This document shows, piece after piece, positions 17,624-25,990 of a DNA stretch of 64,000 bases. The notes below the pieces were generated by a model. It saw only the letters and a program-made list of their open reading frames with translations. It searched no databases and was not told where the DNA came from. Location of the stretch: positions 248,001-312,000 of the forward strand of contig NZ_JARVKY010000004.1 of the NCBI RefSeq assembly GCF_029813785.1, written 5' to 3'. Source of the stretch: Streptomyces sp. DH41 (lineage in GTDB: Bacteria > Actinomycetota > Actinomycetes > Streptomycetales > Streptomycetaceae). Each line of letters starts with the position of its first letter. Within the stretch, counting starts at the first letter, position 1. Both the position numbers and the translations under genes were made by a program.

Positions 17624-18862
17624 GTGAGCATCAGGTCCCGGCGCGCGCCGCAGGTGAACGACGAGCGGCCGACCGTGACGGGGGCGGCCCAAGACACGGA
17701 CGAGCAACAGCCGGAACACCCGGCACAGCCGGCACAGCCGGCACAGCCGGCACAGCCGGAGCAGCCGGAGCAGCCGGAGCAGCCGGAGCAGCCGGAGCAG
17801 CCGGGCCAACCGGAACAGGGCGGGAAGCGCAAGCGCCGCGGTCCCGGGCCCTTCACGCTGCTGCTGCTGCCGGGGCTGGTGACCGTCACCGGCGTGGCCG
17901 CCTTCTTCGCGCTGACGGGCGGTCTGCCGACCCCGTGGCCCGAGGACTCCGACCCCGATCAGGCGGCGGTCGACATCGACCCCTCCTACGTCCCATGGCT
18001 GCGCAAGGCGGCCTCGGCCTGCACGCTCCTCGAACCGTCCGTGCTCGCCGCTCAGATCGACCAGCTCTCCGGCTGGCGGGACGACACGGACGAGATCTCC
18101 GGCGAGAAGGGCATCGCCGCCTTCACCGACACCGAGTGGCGGACCTGGGGCAAGGACGACGACGGCAACGGGAACTCCTCGCCCCGGGACCCGGCGGACG
18201 CGATCATGGCGCTCGGCCGGCAGGACTGCTCCCTCGCCGAGAAGGTGACCGAACTGCGCACCGAGGGCCGGGTCAACGGGGACCTGGTGGACCTGACCCT
18301 CGCCGCGTACTCGTCGGGAACGGACGCCGTGACGAAGGCGGGGCGCGTTCCTCCGACGGCCGAGACCTACCTCGCCGAGGTCGAGGCCCTGCTCCCGCGT
18401 TACGAGGCACTCGACCGGGCCGATCCCGGCGGCGGCGCGGGCGGGGCGGCCGGCGCGCTGCTGGCCGCCCCGGTGAGCGAACTCACCATCTCCTCGCCCT
18501 ACGGGTCGCGGGAGCACCCGCTGACCGGGGTGACCAAGCTGCACACCGGCGTGGACTTCGCCGCGCCCCAGGGAGCGCAGGTCGTCGCCGCCCGGCAGGG
18601 CCGCGTCGTGTTCGCCGCGCCGACCGCCGCGTACGGCAACCGCATCGTGATCGACCACGGGACCATCGAGGGCAAACGGCTGGAGACCACCTACAGCCAC
18701 CTGTCGTCCCTGGAGGCCGCCGTGGGACAGACGGTGGAGGCCGGCACCCCGATCGGACGGGTCGGCTCCACCGGGCTGTCCACCGGCCCCCACCTGCACT
18801 TCGAAGTCGTCCTCGACGGGTACTACACCGATCCGCGTCCCTGGCTCGTCACAGGCGGCTAG
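17624..18862 (+). CDS. Membrane-anchored M23 endopeptidase with degenerate transglycosylase-like domain
   Basis: A 412-residue cell-wall enzyme. The N-terminal cytoplasmic part contains a Pro-x-Gln repeat (residues 33-59), then a transmembrane helix at about 76-98. About 115-190 resembles a lytic-transglycosylase domain (DPSYVPWLRKAASACTLLEP, then AQIDQLSGW near 143). The glutamate usual in the AQIExESGW motif is leucine here, so this domain is probably not catalytic. The C-terminal lysostaphin-type M23 domain has the zinc ligands H307, D311 (HTGVDF) and H390/H392 (HLHFE), predicted to cut peptidoglycan cross-bridges. The GTG start is chosen from a promoter-like sequence 7 bases upstream. Confidence 0.9.
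   Translation: MSIRSRRAPQVNDERPTVTGAAQDTDEQQPEHPAQPAQPAQPAQPEQPEQPEQPEQPEQPGQPEQGGKRKRRGPGPFTLLLLPGLVTVTGVAAFFALTGGLPTPWPEDSDPDQAAVDIDPSYVPWLRKAASACTLLEPSVLAAQIDQLSGWRDDTDEISGEKGIAAFTDTEWRTWGKDDDGNGNSSPRDPADAIMALGRQDCSLAEKVTELRTEGRVNGDLVDLTLAAYSSGTDAVTKAGRVPPTAETYLAEVEALLPRYEALDRADPGGGAGGAAGALLAAPVSELTISSPYGSREHPLTGVTKLHTGVDFAAPQGAQVVAARQGRVVFAAPTAAYGNRIVIDHGTIEGKRLETTYSHLSSLEAAVGQTVEAGTPIGRVGSTGLSTGPHLHFEVVLDGYYTDPRPWLVTGG
17720..17800 (+). repeat. 9-bp in-frame tandem repeat encoding Pro-Ala/Glu-Gln
   Basis: Nine 9-bp units lie in frame: four CCGGCACAG (PAQ) and five CCGGAGCAG (PEQ), followed by two diverged units to 17818. Copy number changes would keep the frame and vary the length of the cytoplasmic N terminus of the M23 endopeptidase. 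Confidence 0.9.
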
Positions 18863-18879
18863 GCCGACGGCGCGTGTCC

Positions 18880-19055
18880 GTCGACGGCGGGCGTCGAGTA
18901 CGACGTTCTCGGCGGCATCGGCTACCACGACGGCCCAAGCCGGACACCTCCTTCGGCAACGTCAAGGCGGACGTGCCCGCGTACTACATGCCGGGCTTCG
19001 AGCGCGGGGACTTCGTCCGCACCGTCCTCGACTCACCGTGGGGGAGCAGGGGGAC
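18880..19055 (+). pseudogene. Possible gene remnant after the M23 gene
   Basis: Between the M23 stop and ppk2 two neighbouring frames give protein-like text that does not look like a shadow of another gene. First comes VEYDVLGGIGYHDG, then one frame over KPDTSFGNVKADVPAYYM followed by PGFERGDFVRTVLDSPW. They read best as the end of a coding sequence broken by a frameshift, with the beginning lost. I do not recognise the family. There is no start codon with a ribosome site. It may be a decayed gene or a chance pattern. Confidence 0.4.
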
Positions 19056-19122
19056 GGACGGTCGTGTCCGCGCGGCGTGTGGTGGCGCGCGCCGCCCGGG
19101 CGGGGCGTCCGGGTGGCCGGTG

Positions 19123-20103
19123 TCAGTCCGCCCGGTCCGGGTGGGTCCCCGGGCCGTCACCGTGGTCGGCCAGCGGTGTCGGGGAGAGGTCGACAGACTC
19201 CTCACCGGCTTCGAGCAGCGTGTCGGCGGGGCCCACGATCAGCGGGTCGGGGGGACCCACCGTCTGGTGGTCCTTGGCCGGGTAGTCGCAGCGATCCAGC
19301 AGGCTGCGCATGGCCTCCAGCCGGCCCCGGCGCTTGTCGTTGTTCTTGACCACCGTCCAGGGTGCGTGCGACGTGTCGGTGGCACGGAACATGTCGACCT
19401 TGGCCGCGGTGTAGTCGTCCCAGCGGTCCAGCGAGGACAGGTCCGTCGGGGAGAGTTTCCAGCGGCGTACCGGGTCGACCTGGCGGATCGCGAAGCGGGT
19501 CCGCTGCTCGGCCCGGGAGACGGAGAACCAGAACTTCACCAGCAGGATGCCGTCGTCGGTGAGCAGGCGTTCGAACAGCGGCGCCTGCTGGAGGAACTGG
19601 CGGTACTCGGGCTCCGTGCAGAAGCCCATCACGCGCTCGACGCCCGCCCGGTTGTACCAGGAGCGGTCGAAGAAGACGATCTCGCCGCGGGCGGGCAGGT
19701 GGGCCACGTAGCGCTGGAAGTACCACTGCCCCGCCTCCCGTTCGGTCGGTTTGTCGAGGGCGACCACGCGGGCGCCGCGGGGGTTGAGGCGTTCGGTGAA
19801 GCGCTGGATGGTGCCGCCCTTGCCGGCCGCGTCGCGGCCCTCGCAGAGGACGACGATCCGCTGCCCGGTCTCCTTGACCCAGCGCTGCATCTTGAGCAGC
19901 TCGATCTGCAGGATCCGCTTCTCCCGCTCGTAGGCGGACCTGCGCACCCTGTGGTCGTACGGGTGGTTCTCCCGCCAGGTGTCGATGGGGCTCCCCTGCG
20001 CGTTGAGCAGGATGGGCTTCTCCGGCCTGCGTTCGTCGACCCGCAGCCCTTCGAGGAGGTTCTCCTCGACCGCGTCGTCACCGGCGTCGTGTGTCCTCGT
20101 CAT
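19123..20103 (-). CDS. ppk2: Polyphosphate kinase 2
   Basis: A 326-residue PPK2-family enzyme that transfers phosphate between polyphosphate and nucleotides (most members make ATP or GTP from the diphosphates). The Walker A motif GRDAAGKGG is at residues 89-97 and the lid/Walker B region VFFDRSWYNRAG is around 143-154; WYFQRYVAHLP and KFWFSVSRAEQRTRF are also typical. It is a single-domain (one-fold) form. The ATG at 20103 follows GAGGAGG; the in-frame upstream extension is rejected. The C terminus carries an extra acidic tail of about 40 residues. No pap or other polyphosphate gene is adjacent. Confidence 0.95.
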   Translation of the reverse strand: MTRTHDAGDDAVEENLLEGLRVDERRPEKPILLNAQGSPIDTWRENHPYDHRVRRSAYEREKRILQIELLKMQRWVKETGQRIVVLCEGRDAAGKGGTIQRFTERLNPRGARVVALDKPTEREAGQWYFQRYVAHLPARGEIVFFDRSWYNRAGVERVMGFCTEPEYRQFLQQAPLFERLLTDDGILLVKFWFSVSRAEQRTRFAIRQVDPVRRWKLSPTDLSSLDRWDDYTAAKVDMFRATDTSHAPWTVVKNNDKRRGRLEAMRSLLDRCDYPAKDHQTVGPPDPLIVGPADTLLEAGEESVDLSPTPLADHGDGPGTHPDRAD

Positions 20104-20176
20104 CCCCGCCTCCTCACCTCGGGACAGCCCGGCCATCTCCCGCCGCGGCTTCGGACGTCCGCTCCGCTCCGTGTGC

Positions 20177-20560
20177 TCACGCCGCGTGCGGCCGGGCCCG
20201 CACGGCGCGCGCGGGTCCGGCCGGGGTCCGGACGGCCGTGACCCGGTAGGTGGTCCGGGCCGGGTCGGTCAGCGGGTCACCCAGTGCGATCCGGCCGGCG
20301 GCGTGCAGCTTGTCGCACTCGGCGGTGGGGAGCGCCGCGTAGCAGCCGCCCCTGCCCGTGGCCGAGTCCAGCGGCCGCCAGTAGCTGTATCTGCGCCGTC
20401 CGCCCGCGCGCACGGTGACGAACACGGGGGTACGCGTGTCGGCGACGATCCGCAGGACGTCGGCCTCCACGAGGCTGAGCGGTGCGCACGGGCGGGGCCC
20501 GCGGCGGCCGGTCACACGGGGTTGTCCGGCGGTCTGCGCGTGGACGACGGTAAGCGGCAT
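20177..20560 (-). CDS. Hypothetical protein
   Basis: A 127-residue soluble protein I cannot assign. It begins MPLTVVHAQTAGQ, has a basic Gly/Pro-rich first third and a better-formed core with SLVEADVLRIVADTRTPVFV, GGRRRYSYWRPLD and TTYRVTAVRT. The ATG at 20560 has GAAAGG 9 bases upstream. Aromatic residues in the core and the sensible ribosome site favour a real gene over an artefact. It lies between ppk2 and an aldo/keto reductase on the same strand, 73 bases before ppk2, so it could share a transcript with it. Confidence 0.6.
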   Translation of the reverse strand: MPLTVVHAQTAGQPRVTGRRGPRPCAPLSLVEADVLRIVADTRTPVFVTVRAGGRRRYSYWRPLDSATGRGGCYAALPTAECDKLHAAGRIALGDPLTDPARTTYRVTAVRTPAGPARAVRARPHAA

Positions 20561-20688
20561 CGACTGTGGCCTTTCGGGACAGGGGACTCGAGACCGCCTA
20601 CCCGCTCCGGCCGGTGTTGATCTCGCTTGCCCGCATTCTCGTCCACGGCACTGACAATGCCGCCACCGCACCGCCGGAACACGGCAGG

Positions 20689-21747
20689 TCAGTCCTGGGA
20701 CACGCGCACGCGCCGCAGGGGGTGGGGGTTGAGCCGGGCGAAGCCCTCCTGACGTTCGTAGGGGAAGTGGGGATAGGGAGCCGTCGTGGCACTCGCGGCG
20801 TCGAGTCCGGCCACCTGGTCGTCGGTCAGGGCCCACCCGACGGCGCCGAGGTTCTGCCGCAACTGCTCCTCGTTGCGGGCACCGATGATGACCGACGAGA
20901 CGGTGGGCCGCCGCAGCAGCCAGTTGATGGCGATCTGGGGCACGGTGCGGCCCGTCTCCTTTGCCACGGCGTCCAGGGCGTCGACCACCCGGAACAGGAG
21001 CTCGTCCGCCACGGGCGGGCCGTAGTCGGCCGTGGTGTGCAGCCGGCTGCCGGCCGGGAGTGGGCTGCCGCGGCGGATCCGGCCGGTGAGCCGTCCCCAC
21101 CCGAGCGGGCTCCAGACGACGGCTCCGACGCCCTGGTCGAGGGCCAGCGGCATGAGCTCCCACTCGTAGTCCCGGCCGACCAGGGAGTAGTAGACCTGGT
21201 GCGCCGCATAACGCTGGTGTCCGCGGGTGTCCGCGTCGGCGAGGGACTTCATCAGCTGCCAGCCGCTGAAGTTGGAGACGCCGGTGTAGCGGACCTTTCC
21301 GGCCCGTACGAGATCGTCGAGGGTGGAGAGCACCTCCTGGACCGGGGTCCCGGCGTCGAAGGCGTGGAGCTGGAAGAGGTCGATGTAGTCCGTGCCCAGG
21401 CGGCGCAGGGCCTGGTCGACCGCCGTGATCAGACGCGCCCGCGAGGTCCCCGCGTCGGCCGGCCCGTCCCCCATCGGCAGTCCGGCCTTGGTGGAGATGA
21501 TCACCTGGTCGCGCCGTCCCTTGAGCGCGGCGCCGAGCACCTCCTCCGACGCCCCCGCGGAGTAGACGTCGGCGGTGTCGAACATGGTCACCCCCGCCTC
21601 CAGGCAGATGTCCACGAGTCGGCGCGCCTGAGCCTCGTCCGTGCTGCCCCAGGCCCCGAAGAGCTCTCCCCGCCCGCCGAAGGTGCCCGCGCCGAAGCTC
21701 AGCGCCGGAACCATGAGGCCGGACGCTCCCAGTCTCCTGTACTCCAC
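20689..21747 (-). CDS. Aldo/keto reductase
   Basis: A 352-residue NADPH-dependent oxidoreductase of the aldo/keto reductase superfamily (AKR11/12-like). The beginning is EYRRLGASGLMVPALSFGAG. The catalytic Asp and Tyr lie in MFDTADVYSAGASEEVLG, the Lys in VIISTKAG and the His in LFQLHAFD. The C-terminal INWLLRRPTVSSVIIGARNEEQL binds cofactor. The start is a GTG at 21747 with GAAGGG upstream. The gene is divergent from a TetR regulator, and a 24-bp palindrome lies between them. The substrate is probably a xenobiotic or carbonyl compound, by analogy only. Confidence 0.93.
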   Translation of the reverse strand: MEYRRLGASGLMVPALSFGAGTFGGRGELFGAWGSTDEAQARRLVDICLEAGVTMFDTADVYSAGASEEVLGAALKGRRDQVIISTKAGLPMGDGPADAGTSRARLITAVDQALRRLGTDYIDLFQLHAFDAGTPVQEVLSTLDDLVRAGKVRYTGVSNFSGWQLMKSLADADTRGHQRYAAHQVYYSLVGRDYEWELMPLALDQGVGAVVWSPLGWGRLTGRIRRGSPLPAGSRLHTTADYGPPVADELLFRVVDALDAVAKETGRTVPQIAINWLLRRPTVSSVIIGARNEEQLRQNLGAVGWALTDDQVAGLDAASATTAPYPHFPYERQEGFARLNPHPLRRVRVSQD

Positions 21748-21815
21748 AACCGCATCCCTTCGTCCGGCCGTCCGTCGTGTCGCGGTGGTGCGCGGCGCGC
21801 ACGAGGCGGCTCTCA

Positions 21816-21839
21816 TTAACGGGACGATCGTTCCGTTAA
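21816..21839. promoter_or_regulatory. TetR-type operator candidate
   Basis: TTAACGGGACGA followed directly by TCGTTCCGTTAA is a 24-bp palindrome with one mismatched pair. It is A/T-rich at its ends, unlike its surroundings. It lies between the divergent aldo/keto reductase and TetR genes, 51 bases before the TetR start, and so is the probable binding site of that regulator. Confidence 0.75.
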
Positions 21840-21890
21840 GATGTCCGAAGACTAGCAGGATCGAACCGCTAATGGAACCGGAGTGCCGTT

Positions 21891-22505
21891 ATGACATCCG
21901 AGAGCCCCGATCCGGGCACCGTCCGCCCGGGCGGCCGCACCGCCCGTGTACGGTCCGCCGTCCTCCGGGCCGCCGGTGACGCCCTGGCGGAGCACGGACT
22001 GGCGGGCCTCGACCTCGCCGACGTGGCCCGCCGCGCCGAGGCCGGCCGGACCACGGTCTACCGGCGCTGGGGCACCCCGGCCAACCTGGTCGCCGACCTG
22101 CTCACGGACATGGCCGAGCAGTCACTCCCGCGCACGGAGACCGGCACCCTCATCGGCGACCTGCGCGCGAACGCCCGGCTCGTGCAGCGCACACTGGCCG
22201 ACCCGCGCCAAGGCGCGCTCTTCAAGGCGGTGATCGCCGCCGCGACCTGCGACGCACAGGCGGCCACCGCCCTGCGCCGGTTCTACGACATCCGCGTCGC
22301 GGAGTGGGAACCCTGCGTCCGGCAGGCCGTCGAACGCGGTGAGCTGCCCGCGGGCACCGACACGCGCGAGGTGGTCCGCGCCGTCTCCGCCCCCCTCTAC
22401 TACCGCCTGCTCACCACCGACGAGCCGCTGGACGAGGCGGCGGCGGACCGCGCCGCGCAAGCCGCGGTCGCGGCGGCCCGGGCGGGAGTCTTCGCCTCGG
22501 CGTGA
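21891..22505 (+). CDS. TetR-family transcriptional regulator
   Basis: A 204-residue repressor. The N-terminal helix-turn-helix (about 15-65) is RSAVLRAAGDALAEHGLAGL, DLADVARRAEAGRTTVYRRW, followed by GTPANLVADLL. The C-terminal part (about 80-200) matches the TetR_C_16/AcrR-like ligand-binding fold, with FKAVIAAATCDAQAATALR and RAVSAPLYYRLLTTDEPL. The ATG follows GGAG. It is divergent from the aldo/keto reductase gene and separated from it by a strong palindrome, so control of both genes is likely. The inducer is unknown. Confidence 0.93.
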   Translation: MTSESPDPGTVRPGGRTARVRSAVLRAAGDALAEHGLAGLDLADVARRAEAGRTTVYRRWGTPANLVADLLTDMAEQSLPRTETGTLIGDLRANARLVQRTLADPRQGALFKAVIAAATCDAQAATALRRFYDIRVAEWEPCVRQAVERGELPAGTDTREVVRAVSAPLYYRLLTTDEPLDEAAADRAAQAAVAAARAGVFASA

Positions 22506-22798
22506 TTCCCCACCCCTCGACGGCGCGGCCGGCGGCGCCACCACGCCGTCGGACCCCTTCCCCGGACATGCGGCTCGCGCCGGGCAGGCACCCGGAATCC
22601 GCCATTGCCACCGGGAGGGACGGCCGGTGGTCCGACCCGGGAGGATTGCGGGCCGGACCCTCGCGTTGTGATGCACGAACACCGACAGCCACCGGTTGTG
22701 ACGACGTGGTCACAGACCCTTCACCGAACGCACACTTCCGGCCGAGTCCCGTTCTCCGTGTTCCCGGTGGTGCAGACGGTGCGCCGAGGCCGTGCCTA

Positions 22799-23338
22799 AT
22801 GTCCCGGGCCATGCGACCCACACGAACGAGACGCCTCGGTCTCGCCACGATCATCGCCCTCGCCCTCGCCCTGTTCGGCCTGGCGCCCTCCGCGAGCGCC
22901 GCCGACCCCGCCCCGGCCGAGCTGACGTTCAGCACCGACACGGCGACCACCCAGCCCGGCGGCACGGTGAACCTGTCGATGACGATCAAGAACAACAAGA
23001 CGTACGACATCTGGTTCGTGTACCAGACGATCGACCCGACCTGGCTGACCACCCAGCGGCCCGACCTCAAGTACGGCTTCACCGGGTGCAGCCTGGCCTC
23101 GGAGGCCGGCGCCGTCCCGTGCGCCGGGACCGGACCCGCCAACCTCGGCACCAACTACGGCGCCACGATCCCGCCCGGCCAGAGCCGCACCGTCACCCTG
23201 ACCCTGCAGGTCGCCGCCGACTCCGGGTGCAACGGCAACATCGGCTTCTACTCGTACTTCTACGCCGAGTTCAGCGACAGCACGAGCGTCAGCGGCGGGC
23301 CGGTCCACACGCCGGAGACCCGCGTGCTGTGCCCGTGA
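22799..23338 (+). CDS. Small secreted protein with Ig-like domain features
   Basis: A 179-residue exported protein. A basic N region (MRPTRTRRLG) and the hydrophobic core ATIIALALALFGLAP end at an ASA-ADP signal-peptidase site. The mature part (about 140 residues) is beta-rich: PAELTFSTDTATTQPGGTV, NLSMTIKNNKTYDIWFVYQ, IPPGQSRTVTLTLQV, resembling domains with an NEAT-like or DUF11-like sandwich. Four mature cysteines (GCSL, VPCAG, SGCNG, VLCP) could form two disulfides. No function can be assigned. The start is the ATG at 22799, with an alternative ATG at 22811. A strong terminator follows, so it is separate from the next operon. Confidence 0.7.
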   Translation: MSRAMRPTRTRRLGLATIIALALALFGLAPSASAADPAPAELTFSTDTATTQPGGTVNLSMTIKNNKTYDIWFVYQTIDPTWLTTQRPDLKYGFTGCSLASEAGAVPCAGTGPANLGTNYGATIPPGQSRTVTLTLQVAADSGCNGNIGFYSYFYAEFSDSTSVSGGPVHTPETRVLCP

Positions 23339-23367
23339 CCGCACGACTCCCGGCGCGCTGAGCGCCG

Positions 23368-23402
23368 GTCGGCGGCCGGCCCTCGACCGGCCGGCCGCCG
23401 AC
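23368..23402 (+). terminator. Perfect 14-bp hairpin terminator
   Basis: GTCGGCGGCCGGCC and GGCCGGCCGCCGAC pair perfectly around a 7-base loop, 30 bases after the secreted-protein stop. It insulates the exopolysaccharide-like operon that follows. Confidence 0.85.
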
Positions 23403-23794
23403 GGCGCGAGCAACATCAGGACTGACCTGATCTCGCTCCATGCCCGGTCAGCGCACTGGTCGAGACCATTGGCCGTCCACACCCCACGGAAGCCGGGGTT
23501 CCGCGCCCGCCTCCGCCGGCTCGCCGCAGTACACGGGCTCGCGGGGCAGCGTGCCGCGCGGAGCCCGGCGCCCGCCCGCCACTCCGGGCCGTTCCCGCTC
23601 CGGGTAAATAGACACATACGCTTTTCCGTCAAGTTCCGCAGCAGGCACACAAAAACTCCACACACGCCTCACTATGTGACGCGACGGAAACGTCGACGAC
23701 CGGCGTCTCAGGGGAGCGACGGCGTGGTCACGGGGTGGGACGGGCTCCGGCAGGAGCGTGCCGCACCCCTGCCCGGGGGAGGGAATCTCACCGC
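23403..23794. promoter_or_regulatory. Leader region of the exopolysaccharide-like operon
   Basis: About 390 bases with no gene. A 12-bp perfect palindrome, TGGTCGAGACCA, is at 23457-23468. Bases 23605-23685 are strikingly A/T-rich for this genome (for example GTAAATAGACACATACGC and CACACAAAAACTCC) and include TCACTATGTGA at about 23671. This is the likely promoter and regulator-binding zone of the next operon. No -35/-10 pair or known regulator box could be fixed. Confidence 0.5.
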
Positions 23795-25936
23795 ATGAAG
23801 CGGACCATTCGCACTACGGCGCTCGCAGTGGGCGCGCTGATCGCGTCGCTCGGCCTACCGGCCGGCCCGGTCCACGCCGCCGACGCCCCGGCACCGCGCG
23901 TCGACCTGCGCGTGCTGGTCGTGACCGACGGAGGACCGGCCACCGACGCCATCGCCGCCGAGCTGGAGACCGCGGGCACGCCGTACACGGAGGTCGACCT
24001 GCGGGACACCGGCCGGCCCGTGATCGACGCCGGATTCCTGGCGGACACCGTGGACGGGCAACCGCGCGCCAGGTTCCAGGCCGTCGTCCTGCCCAACGAC
24101 AACCCCTTCCCGGCGAACTCCGGTGAGATGGCCGCGCTCGCGTCGTACGAGCAGACGTACGCGATTCCGCAGGTCGACGCCTACACCTACGCGCGCCCCG
24201 AGGTCGGACTCCAGTACGCGGTCGGCACCGGGTACGCCGGCAGCGTCGACGGTGTCCGCGCGGAGGTGACGCAGGCCGGGCTGGCCGGCCCCTTCGGCTA
24301 CCTGGACGGGGCCGTTCCGTTCGAGGACAACTCCCCCACCGTGGGCGAGTCCTACGCCTACCTCTCGACACCCGCGCCGGGGGCCGACTTCGTTCCGTAC
24401 GTCCAGGCCGCGATACCCGGGCGGGCGACCAAGGGCTCCCTGGTGGGCGAGTACCGGCACGACGGGCGGCGCGAACTCGTCGTCACGTTCGTCTACAACC
24501 AGCACCAGCAGCAGTTCCGGCTGCTCGCCCGGGGCATCGTGGAGTGGATGACCGGCGGGATCCATCTCGGCGCCGACCGCAACTACTTCGCCGTGCACGT
24601 CGACGACGTCTTCGCGGCCGACGACCGCTGGGACACCGAGCTCAACTGCACGCCGGGCGACGTGGACTGCCCGCCGGGCGAGGGCACACCGAACCCGATC
24701 CGCATGGTCCCGGCCGACGTCGACCACGCCACCGCCTGGCAGGACAGCCGGGACTTCACGCTCGACCTGGCCTACAACGGCTCCGGCAGCGTCGACCACC
24801 GCCAGGACAACGCGGGCGCCGACCCGCTCGCCGACAGGCTGATCGCGGACCGCGACCGCTTCCGCTGGATCAACCACACGTACACGCACGCCTTCCTGGG
24901 CTGCCGGCAGGACGTCAGCGTGGTCCCGTGGAAGTGCGCGACGAACCCCGACGGCAGTACCCAGTGGATGAGCCGGAACGAGATCGCCGACGAGATCGCG
25001 ACCAACCGCGTCTGGGGTGAGGGCGTCGGACTCCCGCTGGAGAACGACGAGTTGGTGACGGGCGAGCATTCGGGCCTGAAGGTCACCCCGCAGCAGCCCG
25101 AGGACAATCCGAACCTGGGCCCCGCCCTGACGGACACCGGCATCGCCTGGCTCGCCTCGGACAACTCCCGCGACCCCGTCCAGCGGCGGGTCGGCAGCGC
25201 CACGACGGTCTCCCGCTATCCGATGAACGTCTTCTACAACGCCGGCCGGGCGGCCGAGCAGGTCGACGAGTACAACTGGATCTACACCAGCCGCGCCCAG
25301 GGCGGCAGCGGCATCTGCGAGGACAACCCCGCCACCTCCACCTGCCTGTCCGCCCCGCTGGACACCGCCACGGGCTACGCCGAGCACATCGTGCCGCTGG
25401 AGACGCGGATCGCGCTCGGGCACGTCCTGTCCAACGACCCCAAACCGCACTTCATCCACCAGTCGAACCTCGCCGAGGACCGCATCGCCTACCCCGTCCT
25501 CGACGGCGTGCTGGAGGGCTACGACGACCTGTTCGCCGAGAGCACCCCGGTGGTGAACCTCCGGATGGAGGACATCGGCGTCGAGATGCGGCGCCGTGCC
25601 GTCTGGCGGGCCGCGGTCGACGCCGGCCAGGTCACCGCCTACCGCGTGGGCGACACCGTGACCGTCCAGGCGCCGGACGGCGTGGCCGTGACGGCGACGA
25701 TGCCCGCGGGCACCCTGCGCGAGGGCACGGGCTTCGGCGACGCCTACGCCGGGGCGCTCTCCGGCTGGACCGCGACGGCCGGCGGGACGCTGGCCCTCGC
25801 CCTGCCGTCCTCGACCGCGGTCGACGGCGACCCGGCCACGCTGCCCGACGACTCGGCCGGCCCCACGCCCACCGCGCCGCCCACCCGGGTGCCGGCCGGC
25901 GTGACCGAGCCGGTGCCGTACGGCGCGCGGCGCTGA
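23795..25936 (+). CDS. Secreted polysaccharide deacetylase-like protein (CE18/Agd3-like)
   Basis: A 713-residue secreted protein with a signal peptide ending VHA-ADAP. About 35-240 is an N-terminal alpha/beta domain (VDLRVLVVTDGGPATDAIAA). The middle has deacetylase-type metal motifs: HVDDVF at H268-D271, and N360-H-T-Y-T-H365, an H-x3-H typical of CE4-like folds; HFIHQSNLAEDR follows later. This layout resembles fungal Agd3 (family CE18), which deacetylates galactosaminogalactan, and the PelA deacetylase domain. It is first in a co-directional set with a PelF-type glycosyltransferase, GH135 and GH114. The ATG follows GGGGGAGGG. Predicted role: N-deacetylation of an extracellular GalNAc-containing polymer. 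Family membership is a motif-level judgement. Confidence 0.68.
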   Translation: MKRTIRTTALAVGALIASLGLPAGPVHAADAPAPRVDLRVLVVTDGGPATDAIAAELETAGTPYTEVDLRDTGRPVIDAGFLADTVDGQPRARFQAVVLPNDNPFPANSGEMAALASYEQTYAIPQVDAYTYARPEVGLQYAVGTGYAGSVDGVRAEVTQAGLAGPFGYLDGAVPFEDNSPTVGESYAYLSTPAPGADFVPYVQAAIPGRATKGSLVGEYRHDGRRELVVTFVYNQHQQQFRLLARGIVEWMTGGIHLGADRNYFAVHVDDVFAADDRWDTELNCTPGDVDCPPGEGTPNPIRMVPADVDHATAWQDSRDFTLDLAYNGSGSVDHRQDNAGADPLADRLIADRDRFRWINHTYTHAFLGCRQDVSVVPWKCATNPDGSTQWMSRNEIADEIATNRVWGEGVGLPLENDELVTGEHSGLKVTPQQPEDNPNLGPALTDTGIAWLASDNSRDPVQRRVGSATTVSRYPMNVFYNAGRAAEQVDEYNWIYTSRAQGGSGICEDNPATSTCLSAPLDTATGYAEHIVPLETRIALGHVLSNDPKPHFIHQSNLAEDRIAYPVLDGVLEGYDDLFAESTPVVNLRMEDIGVEMRRRAVWRAAVDAGQVTAYRVGDTVTVQAPDGVAVTATMPAGTLREGTGFGDAYAGALSGWTATAGGTLALALPSSTAVDGDPATLPDDSAGPTPTAPPTRVPAGVTEPVPYGARR

Positions 25937-25990
25937 GCACCGCACCACCACCGAAGGTCCGCACACCCACCTCGGCCGTGGAGCACATCC

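Noticed and set aside
17329..20241. A 970-codon plus-strand open frame spanning the M23 gene, the gap and ppk2
   Set aside because: It is a shadow frame: it reads out of frame through M23 and antisense through ppk2, and its peptide is low-complexity.
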